From assembly GCA_938003765.1 (NCBI GenBank), contig CALKYE010000189.1:1-5094 (forward strand): 5,094 bases of DNA, written 5' to 3'. The stretch is from an uncultured Planctomycetia bacterium (GTDB lineage Bacteria > Planctomycetota > UBA1135 > GCA-002686595). Shown one piece after another: positions 1 to 5,094 of this stretch (positions are counted from its first letter, which is position 1; each line of letters begins with the position of its first letter). Under the pieces are notes generated by a model. It did not search any database, had not been told where the DNA came from, and saw only the letters and a list, made by a program, of their open reading frames with translations. The translations under genes and the position numbers were made by a program.

Positions 1-19
1 CTGCGTGGTGAGTTCTGGT

Positions 20-40
20 CCGGCCGAGTTCCTCGGCCGG
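20..40. repeat. Perfect 9-bp inverted repeat (hairpin) upstream of the first gene
   Basis: The arms CCGGCCGAG (20-28) and CTCGGCCGG (32-40) are exactly complementary around a 3-nt TTC loop, giving a very GC-rich stem-loop. It ends 21 nt before the chosen ATG at 62. No T-run follows on the + strand, so it is not a classical intrinsic terminator. It could be the terminator-like end of an upstream transcript, a structured 5' leader for the downstream gene, or a protein-binding palindrome. The structure is seen directly; its role is not known. Confidence 0.6.
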
Positions 41-61
41 CGCGACCCCACGAGCCACGCC

Positions 62-2551
62 ATGAACGCCCACCGACACGCACTCCCCAGTTTCGCCCTC
101 TCCGCCCTCGCGGCGCTCGGCCACGCCCAGAGCGCGCAGCGCATCGCCGCGCCGGTCACGCCGCTCCCCGACCTGCCGACGGGCGCGCAGAACGACTGGC
201 CCGCGCCGGTCGACGTCGGCGCTGAGCGCGAAGCGCCTGCGGCCAACGCTCTCCAGACCGCCGAACGCGAAACGCGCGCGACGAACCTGCAGCCGACCTC
301 CTCGGTCAAGGGCCTGGACTTCAGCGTCGTGCGCTATGCCGACGGCGCGGATGGCGCGCTGTGGGCCCGCGGACGCACCTACAAGGCGCGCTTCGACGAG
401 ACCAGCGCCACGGTGATCCCCTACTTCTCACCGCGCGCGCCGCGCAACTTCGACGTGCGCTTCGAGCTCGAGAGCGTGAGCGCGCAGGGCGTCGAGCTGC
501 CGCTCGATCCGAACGCGCGCGTGCGCCGCGAGAGCGATCAAGTCACGCTCGACCACGGCCCGGTCGACGAGCAGTACCTGTTGGGCGTCGAACAGCTCGA
601 GCAACGCTTCGTGCTCGAGCGACTGCCCGCCGCGGGAGACCTGCACGTGCGCCTGAGCGTGAACACCGAGCTCGCCGGCTCGAGCTCGGACGACGGGTTC
701 GCCTTCTCCAACGAGTGGGGCGCTCTCAACTACGGACGCGCGACGGCCATCGATGCGAACGGGCGCACGCTCGCGCTCGAGAGCACGCTCGACGGCGGTC
801 AGATCGAGATCGTCGTGCCGGCGTCGTTCGCCGCGAGCGCTGCGCTGCCGCTGACGATCGATCCGGTGATCTGGATCTTCGGCGTCGACGTGGACCTGAC
901 CGAGGCCTTCACCGGCGACGCGTCGTATGACCTCTCGGGCGGCGGCGTGCTGCACGTCTACAACGTCCTGTTCTCGGCCAACGACTACGACGTCGGCAGC
1001 TACGCGACCGACCGCTTCGGCAACGTGTGGGCCGGCACGTTCCTGTGGACCGACTTCACCTCGGCGCACTGGGTTCGCCCGCGCGTCGCGCACGGCGGCG
1101 CCCTGGACAACTTCCTGATCGCCGCGCAGGTCGGCCAACCGGGCTTCCGCACGATTTGGGGCCAGGTGCGGAGGATCTACAACAGCACGACGCCCGCTGC
1201 GCCGACGCTGATCAGCGGACCCGAGTCCGGCGAGAAGCTCAACGTCGACGTCGGCGGCGATCCGTACGCCAGCTTCCCGAGCTACTTCTGCATCGTCTAC
1301 CAGCGCAGCTTCAGCGCGACCGAAGCCGACATCCACGGACGCATGATCGACCCGACCGGCGTGTCCAACAACACGATCGGGACGCTGTTGATCGACAACT
1401 CGGGCGGCACGTTCGACAGCGCGCCCGCGATCTCGAAGACGAACAACACCTCGGTCTGGAACCTGGCGTGGCAGCGAGACCAGAGCGGCCAGCCCTCGCG
1501 CATCCGCGGCGCGCGCGTGAACTGGAACGGCGGCGCCGCCGCGACGAGCTTCCCGATCTCCAACTCGACGCTGCCCGAGCGGCGGCCGTCGGTGTCGAGC
1601 TCGATCAGCGGCACGAACAAGTACCTGGTCGCCTGCGAGCGCGACTTCACGACCGACAACGACATCGAGCTGTACGCGCTGGACGGCGCGACGGTCCAGA
1701 CCTGGAGCAACCTCAGCTCCGCCAACGGGGCGTACCTGTTCAACGACCAGCGCGAGCCCTCGATCGACAGCGATGGGTCGCACTTCCTGATCGCGTTCTC
1801 CGAGTTCGTCGGGAACTCCGGCGGGGGGTGGTCGGGCTGGGACGTGTTCGCCAGCGAGGTTCAGTGGAACGCCGTCGGGATCTCGGCGCGCGAGCACCGC
1901 ATGGCGCTCGCCACGACGGGCTCCGACGAGGGCGAGCCGCAGGTCGCCTCCGCCGAGAGCAGCTCGCCGGGCCAGACGACCACCGACTACACGGTCATCT
2001 ACAACCGCGGCATCGACCCGGTGACGGCCGGCCCCACGCGAGACGTCTTCGCCGCGCTCGTGGCCGGTTCCTACGGCGGCCTGATCGCCAACTTCTGCAC
2101 GCGCAGCGAGGTCTCGTGCCCGTGCAACTTCGGACCGGGCCTGGGCGGCTGCGCGAACTCGAGCTTCGCCAGCGGCGCGCACATGACGACGGTGAACCCC
2201 TCGCGCACCACGAACGATCAGCTGCGCTTCGAGATCTCCGGCCTCAAGCCCAACGTGACCGCACTGGTGTTCCAGGGCACCGGCACGCTGAACGCCGGCT
2301 TCGGATTCCAGCTCGGAGACGGCGTGCGCTGCGTCGGCGGCTTCATCACGCGCTTCGTGGCGTCGCCGGCCAGCGCGGCGGGCACCCTCAGCTACCCGCT
2401 GATCGGTCAATCGCCCATCACGGTGCAGGGCAACGTTCCCGTGATGGGCGGCTTCTACTACTACCAGACCTGGTATCGCGACACGGCCAACTTCTGCAGC
2501 GCCGAAGTCACCAACCTCAGCGACGCGGTGATGGTCGAGTGGACTCCTTGA
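62..2551 (+). CDS. Secreted multidomain protein with propeller-like repeats and a planctomycete-type C-terminal module
   Basis: An exported 829-residue protein of unknown function. Residues 1-22 form a signal peptide: basic/His n-region (NAHRH), hydrophobic stretch (ALPSFALSALAALG), and probable cleavage after GHA. Residues ~81-270 are a beta-rich module ending in PLTIDPVI, as in many secreted planctomycete and myxobacterial proteins whose repeats follow this motif. Residues ~340-667 contain at least six repeats with a P-[SRA]-[VI] start, a hydrophobic strand (YLVACERD, HFLIAFSE) and a D-[IV] strand, suggesting a beta-propeller. Residues ~677-829 form a compact module with six cysteines (679, 686, 688, 697, 757, 812) and GDGVRC-GG and YYQTWYRD motifs, typical of planctomycete secreted proteins. 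The ATG at 62 is chosen because it places the signal peptide at the N terminus. A GTG at 5 in the same frame would put 19 extra residues and the hairpin inside the gene. No clear Shine-Dalgarno is seen. I see no catalytic motif, so binding or a surface role is inference only. Confidence 0.9.
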   Translation: MNAHRHALPSFALSALAALGHAQSAQRIAAPVTPLPDLPTGAQNDWPAPVDVGAEREAPAANALQTAERETRATNLQPTSSVKGLDFSVVRYADGADGALWARGRTYKARFDETSATVIPYFSPRAPRNFDVRFELESVSAQGVELPLDPNARVRRESDQVTLDHGPVDEQYLLGVEQLEQRFVLERLPAAGDLHVRLSVNTELAGSSSDDGFAFSNEWGALNYGRATAIDANGRTLALESTLDGGQIEIVVPASFAASAALPLTIDPVIWIFGVDVDLTEAFTGDASYDLSGGGVLHVYNVLFSANDYDVGSYATDRFGNVWAGTFLWTDFTSAHWVRPRVAHGGALDNFLIAAQVGQPGFRTIWGQVRRIYNSTTPAAPTLISGPESGEKLNVDVGGDPYASFPSYFCIVYQRSFSATEADIHGRMIDPTGVSNNTIGTLLIDNSGGTFDSAPAISKTNNTSVWNLAWQRDQSGQPSRIRGARVNWNGGAAATSFPISNSTLPERRPSVSSSISGTNKYLVACERDFTTDNDIELYALDGATVQTWSNLSSANGAYLFNDQREPSIDSDGSHFLIAFSEFVGNSGGGWSGWDVFASEVQWNAVGISAREHRMALATTGSDEGEPQVASAESSSPGQTTTDYTVIYNRGIDPVTAGPTRDVFAALVAGSYGGLIANFCTRSEVSCPCNFGPGLGGCANSSFASGAHMTTVNPSRTTNDQLRFEISGLKPNVTALVFQGTGTLNAGFGFQLGDGVRCVGGFITRFVASPASAAGTLSYPLIGQSPITVQGNVPVMGGFYYYQTWYRDTANFCSAEVTNLSDAVMVEWTP
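1079..2062 (+). repeat. Tandem propeller-like protein repeats within the first gene
   Basis: Diverged repeats in the encoded protein begin near prolines 340, 401, 455, 509, 566 and 626, so the spacing is 61, 54, 54, 57 and 60 residues. Each has the proline, then about 8-15 residues to a hydrophobic strand with aromatic or acidic ends (FLIAAQV, FCIVYQRS, NLAWQRD, YLVACERD, HFLIAFSE, TVIYNRG). A second strand follows that often begins with D and a hydrophobic residue (ADIHGRMI, RIRGARV, NDIELYAL, WDVFASEV, RDVFAALV). The region around residues 282-320 may be a further, degenerate unit, making six or seven blades. The repeats are visible in the protein only; I see no matching DNA-level repeat. 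The beta-propeller assignment is inferred from period and pattern. Confidence 0.6.
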
Positions 2552-2565
2552 GGTAGCGCGATCGG

Positions 2566-2949
2566 TCAGCGGCTCTCGAGCACACCGGGCAGGTACTGCA
2601 TCGCGCAGGCGCAGTTCCCCTCGGTGTCCTCGAAGGCCAGCACCGTCCCGACGCGCTCGATGTGGAACGGCGGTCGCGTGATGCGGCCGCCGTTCGCCGT
2701 GATGGCGGCCTGGGTCGCGGGCAGGTCGGCGACGGCGAAGGTGCATTCGAACCCGCGCATCCCGGCGCCGCTGAGCGGCTCGTGCCGCTGCTGGAGCGCG
2801 CCCCCCACCGCGCCTTGTCCGGTCGAGATCAGCCAGAAGCCCGGAGGGCCGAAGGGCTGGAAGCTCCAACCGAAGACGGCGCCGTAGAAGCGCTTGGCGC
2901 GCTCGACGTCGGTGGCGTGGATGGCGAAGTGGGCGAGGGGGTTGGGCAT
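2566..2949 (-). CDS. VOC (glyoxalase/dioxygenase-fold) family protein
   Basis: A 127-residue single-unit VOC protein, the usual length for small stand-alone members. The N-terminal beta-alpha unit reads HFAIHATDVERAKRFYGAVF followed by GW (residues 7-28), with His7 at the usual first metal-ligand position. The second unit has FAVADLPATQAAITANGG (71-88) and ends in the typical strand-turn FEDTEGN (106-112) followed by CACAMQ. Family members act as glyoxalases, extradiol dioxygenases, antibiotic-binding or isomerase-like proteins in the cytoplasm; the substrate cannot be told here. The start is the ATG opening MPNPLAHF. An in-frame upstream extension would run into the divergent region and lacks family similarity. 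No good ribosome-binding site is visible, and the leader is C-rich. The gene converges on the first gene with 14 bp between stops, with no strong terminator seen, and is divergent from the AraC-family regulator, which is its likely controller by inference. Confidence 0.9.
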   Translation of the reverse strand: MPNPLAHFAIHATDVERAKRFYGAVFGWSFQPFGPPGFWLISTGQGAVGGALQQRHEPLSGAGMRGFECTFAVADLPATQAAITANGGRITRPPFHIERVGTVLAFEDTEGNCACAMQYLPGVLESR

Positions 2950-3002
2950 GGTTTGAAGCTCGGGTTCGGGGGGCGCGCCGCAGCGCTGGGTGACAGGCCA
3001 GA

Positions 3003-3032
3003 ACGATAGGAGGCCCTGCGGAGCGTCGTCCA
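3003..3032 (-). promoter_or_regulatory. Weak candidate sigma70-type promoter for the VOC gene
   Basis: Read on the - strand, TGGACG (3032-3027) matches the -35 consensus at four of six bases. After an 18-bp spacer, TATCGT (3008-3003) matches the -10 consensus at four of six. Transcription would then start near 2996 and leave a leader of roughly 45-50 nt before the ATG. Both boxes are imperfect and, in a GC-rich genome of this kind, such matches arise by chance. The position in the divergent region is the main support. Confidence 0.2.
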
Positions 3033-3045
3033 TGCGATAACATGC
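3031..3045. promoter_or_regulatory. CATGC direct repeat, possible regulator site in the divergent region
   Basis: CATGC occurs at 3031-3035 and again at 3041-3045, exactly 10 bp apart, about one helical turn. AraC-family proteins commonly bind direct half-sites on one face of the helix. The pair sits just before the regulator's ATG (3052) and abuts the candidate -35 box of the VOC gene, a position suited to activating one gene and repressing the other. The repeat is short and the link to the regulator is inference. Confidence 0.18.
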
Positions 3046-3051
3046 CAAGCA

Positions 3052-3864
3052 ATGTCGCAATCCGGCCAAACGAGGCCCTCGACGGCCGCGACGCCCGAGC
3101 CGGTCGCGGAAGCGCACGCCGGAGCCATCTCGGTCCGCACGCTCGCGCTGACTTATCCCAGCGGCTACCGCGTGCCTCCGCACTCGCACGAGTGGCCGCA
3201 GCTCGTCTTCGCGGCCTCGGGCGTGCTGACGGTGACGACCGCGCGCGGCGCGTGGGTCGTGCCTCCGCTGCGCGCGGTGTGGGCGCCCGCGGGAGTGCGC
3301 CACCAGCTCGACGCGACCGGCGAGGTGGCGCTGCGCACGCTCTACCTGCGGCCCGACCGGGCGCCGGTTCTGGCCGCTGACTGCGCGGTGATCCACGTCG
3401 CGCCGCTGCTGCGCGAGCTGATCCTCGACGTCGTCGAGCTCGGCGTGCTGTACGACCGCGAACCGACCCACGAGGCGCGGCTCACGCTGCTCGGCGAGCT
3501 GATGCGCCGCGCGCGCCAGACGCCGCTCTCGGCTCCCCTGCCGCGCGACCCGCGCGCGCTCGTGGCCGCCGAACGCGTGCTCGCCCGCCCGGCTGCGGAC
3601 GAGACGCTCGAGCAGCTCGCCGCCGGCTGCGGCGCCAGCCCGCGCACGCTCGAGCGCATCTTCCGCGCCGAGACCGGACTCTCGTTCGGCCGCTGGCGAC
3701 AGCAGACCCGGCTGCTCGGCGCGCTGCGGCTGCTCGGCGCCGGCCATCCTGTCGGCCGCGTCGCCGAGCGCGTCGGCTACAGCAGCCCGAGCGCCTTCGT
3801 CGCGATGTTCACGCGCACCCTCGGCCGTCCTCCGGGCAGCTACTTCGCAACGAACGGCGAATGA
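3052..3864 (+). CDS. AraC-family transcriptional regulator with N-terminal cupin sensor
   Basis: A 270-residue cytoplasmic DNA-binding regulator of normal family length. Residues ~28-100 are a cupin-type sensing domain: PPHSHEWPQLVFAASGVLTV (42-61) with His44 and His46, then VVPPLRAVWAPAGVRHQ (69-85) with His84. This arrangement is typical of the AraC subgroup that includes NimR (YeaM). The C-terminal domain has two helix-turn-helix units: TLEQLAAGCGASPRTLERIF (185-204) and PVGRVAERVGYSSPSAFVAM (233-252), the latter followed by the conserved FTRTLGRPPGSYF tail (253-265). The start is an ATG 102 bp from the divergent VOC start; there is no clear Shine-Dalgarno. NimR-type regulators often sit beside a transporter gene and control it, but no transporter is seen here; the divergent VOC gene is the likely target. 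The effector is unknown. The stop codon overlaps an ATG (ATGA) that opens only a short doubtful frame. Confidence 0.93.
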   Translation: MSQSGQTRPSTAATPEPVAEAHAGAISVRTLALTYPSGYRVPPHSHEWPQLVFAASGVLTVTTARGAWVVPPLRAVWAPAGVRHQLDATGEVALRTLYLRPDRAPVLAADCAVIHVAPLLRELILDVVELGVLYDREPTHEARLTLLGELMRRARQTPLSAPLPRDPRALVAAERVLARPAADETLEQLAAGCGASPRTLERIFRAETGLSFGRWRQQTRLLGALRLLGAGHPVGRVAERVGYSSPSAFVAMFTRTLGRPPGSYFATNGE

Positions 3865-4014
3865 GCGTCAGCGGGTCGCCTGAGTGCGAGCTCGAGTCGA
3901 CGTTCACGGCGCGGCTGTCAGCGGCTCTCTGGCGCACGGCTGTCGAACCTCGACGAGAACCGGCGCGCGCGCGACCATGACGCTGTCGCGGCGCTCGACG
4001 AGCCGGCGACCACG
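3865..4014. other. 150-bp intergenic gap between the regulator and the last gene
   Basis: I see no convincing gene, promoter or T-tailed terminator here. The only structures are short, such as a 5-bp stem GTCGA/TCGAC at 3942-3954, too small to call. The reading frame of the last gene is open back to the regulator's stop but has no ATG, GTG or TTG before 4015. A 39-codon frame beginning at 3861 crosses this gap and is treated as doubtful. Confidence 0.5.
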
Positions 4015-5094
4015 ATGTTCCTCACGACACTCGTCTCCCTCGGTGTCCTCGCCGCTGCGCTCGCGGCTCCGATGTCGGCGAGCCCCCAAGCCGCGAGCGA
4101 CACGCTCGCCGTGCGCGCTCGACTGATCGACGAGAACGGGGCGCCGCTTCGCGACGAGCCGATCGCACTGAGTGTCGTGGAGTACTTCGGTTCGGGCTCG
4201 AAGAGCGTGGGACGAAGACTGAAGTCGGATGCGGACGGTGTCGTCGCGTTCGAAGCGCCGGGCGCAGCCGTGAACAGCGCAGCGACGTGGGAGTACGAGT
4301 TCAGCCTGCCGCGCGCCGTGAACGGAGAGATCTGGTCCGCGTGTCGAGTCGCACCCCTCGTGCAGGCTCGGAGCGAGCACGACCTCGGCGACTGCGTGCT
4401 CGCGCCGCCGGGATCGGACGTGGCGCTGCGCCGCGCCGACGATCAGGGACTCGAGCGCGAGTTCGCGCGTCGCCTCGACCTGCGCAGCCGCAACGGGTTG
4501 CGCGAGCGCGAGGTTCAGACCGTACTCGGCGAGATGGCGCGACGGGGCGGCGCGCATTGGATCGAGCGCCTCGAGCGAGAGCTGCGCGAGACCCAGGTCG
4601 CCCGCGCGCTCGAGCAGCCCGTGCTCAACGGCCACAACGAGCTGGTCCTGCTGACGGCTTTGCGCCGTGCTCAGCGTGCGCCCGAGCCGGCTCAGCTCGT
4701 GCTCGAACGGAACACGCCGCTCTCCTGCGCGTCGAGCGAACTCCCAACGCTGTCGTTCGCGCTCCGCAACGTGGACCCGCAGTTCGCCTTCGAGTTTTCG
4801 AACCGCGCGTTCCAGCGCACGCGGGTGACGTTGGTGACGGCGAAGGGCGGGACAGTCGCTCGCAAGCAAGCCCCAGACGGAGTGATCGGCGGAGGCTTCG
4901 CTATGTCTTGGCGTCTGCGCCCCGGGGAGAGTTCGTCGTCGAAGCCCGACGAAGGCTGGCTGGACGTGGACCTGAACGAGCAGTTCGAGCCCCTCGAGCC
5001 CGGCGAGTACAGCGTGACGCTTTCCTACAGCCCGACGGATGAGGTCGCGTTCGCTCCCAGCACGCGCGGGTGGATCCTGATGAGCAGCGAGCCA
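4015..5094 (+). CDS. Secreted protein with beta-sandwich-like ends and a helical middle, 3' end outside the window
   Basis: The frame is open from the ATG at 4015 to the last base, giving 360 residues with no stop, so the gene is cut by the window edge. Residues 1-26 look like a signal peptide (hydrophobic LVSLGVLAAALAAP, possible cleavage after SPQA), though the n-region lacks a basic residue. Residues ~31-82 (VRARLIDENGAPLRDEPIAL, later SDADGVVAFEAP) have the pattern of a carboxypeptidase-regulatory or transthyretin-like beta-sandwich. Residues ~143-232 are rich in Arg, Glu and Leu and probably helical. Residues ~243-360 are beta-rich, with LSFALRNVDP, VIGGG, and LEPGEYSVTLSY (327-338). This C-terminal pattern resembles domains I recall from uncharacterised planctomycete secreted proteins. 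Cysteines are at 110, 127 and 238. Function is unknown and no catalytic motif is evident. ATG 4015 is the first ATG in frame after the preceding stop; only a weak GAG-type ribosome site precedes it. The frame encodes a protein of normal composition, whereas the overlapping opposite-strand frame is Arg/Glu/Ala-rich noise. Confidence 0.82.
   Translation, partial: MFLTTLVSLGVLAAALAAPMSASPQAASDTLAVRARLIDENGAPLRDEPIALSVVEYFGSGSKSVGRRLKSDADGVVAFEAPGAAVNSAATWEYEFSLPRAVNGEIWSACRVAPLVQARSEHDLGDCVLAPPGSDVALRRADDQGLEREFARRLDLRSRNGLREREVQTVLGEMARRGGAHWIERLERELRETQVARALEQPVLNGHNELVLLTALRRAQRAPEPAQLVLERNTPLSCASSELPTLSFALRNVDPQFAFEFSNRAFQRTRVTLVTAKGGTVARKQAPDGVIGGGFAMSWRLRPGESSSSKPDEGWLDVDLNEQFEPLEPGEYSVTLSYSPTDEVAFAPSTRGWILMSSEP

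Noticed and set aside
1027..2556. A 509-codon + frame inside the first gene
   Set aside because: It is a +1-type shadow with Arg-rich low-complexity protein; the main frame carries all recognisable motifs.
2536..2580. A bidirectional terminator between the convergent genes
   Set aside because: Only a 4-bp stem (GAGT/ACTC) and a CTCGAG palindrome are present, with no T-tract on either strand.
3033..3050. Sigma54-like motif on the - strand (TTGG followed by CGCA)
   Set aside because: The GG and GC elements are separated by 9 bases rather than the required 10, and no sigma54 activator is encoded nearby.
428..3052. An 874-codon open frame on the - strand across most of the first gene and the VOC gene
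   Set aside because: Its protein is dominated by Arg, Ala, Val and Glu with no domain over the first-gene region, while the + strand frame has a signal peptide and clear domains. It is also out of frame with the recognisable VOC protein. High GC makes such long antisense frames common.
2566..3747. A long - strand frame that would extend the VOC protein N-terminally by about 266 residues
   Set aside because: The extension lies antisense to the regulator's conserved DNA-binding domain and lacks any family similarity. Family similarity begins at MPNPLAHF.
3862..4017. Possible stop-codon readthrough joining the regulator to the last gene, which share a reading frame
   Set aside because: The frame between them is open for 50 codons, but this is expected in GC-rich DNA. 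The regulator ends at its normal family position and the last gene begins with its own signal peptide.
3904..4869. A 321-codon open frame on the - strand over the last gene
   Set aside because: Composition is Arg/Glu/Ala/His-rich without motifs. The overlapping + frame has a signal peptide and beta-sandwich-like patterns and continues to the window edge.

Overview
This is a GC-rich chromosomal window, very probably from a deep-branching, large-genome planctomycete. The main clue is the end of the first gene. Its last ~150 residues carry a cysteine-containing module (CPC, GCANSS, GDGVRC-GG, YYQTWYRD, FC-x-NLSDA) that I recognise as the C-terminal domain shared by many secreted Planctomycetes proteins. 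The last gene also resembles secreted planctomycete proteins. Shine-Dalgarno sequences are weak or absent before all four genes, which fits the same group but does not prove it.

Layout. Positions 1-61 hold the end of an upstream intergenic region, with a perfect 9-bp hairpin. Positions 62-2551 (+) encode a large exported protein: signal peptide, N-terminal beta-rich module ending in an LTIDP motif, at least six propeller-like repeats, and the planctomycete C-terminal module. After only 14 bp comes a convergent gene, 2566-2949 (-), for a small VOC (glyoxalase/dioxygenase-fold) protein. A 102-bp divergent region separates it from 3052-3864 (+), an AraC-family regulator with an N-terminal cupin sensor. 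After a 150-bp gap, 4015-5094 (+) is the 5' part of another secreted protein gene. It runs off the right edge without a stop, so an ORF search that requires a stop would miss it.

How the genes relate. The only clear functional pairing is the divergent AraC-type regulator and VOC gene. A plausible but unproven reading is that the regulator senses a small molecule and controls the VOC gene and itself from the shared region, where I see a weak promoter-like pair and a short direct repeat with a 10-bp period. The two secreted-protein genes look independent of this pair.

I see no RNA genes, mobile elements, CRISPR arrays, attachment sites or origins. No gene-free stretch exceeds 150 bases. I do not see convincing evidence of a new multi-gene system. 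The best leads are the two poorly characterised exported proteins and the regulator/VOC pair.
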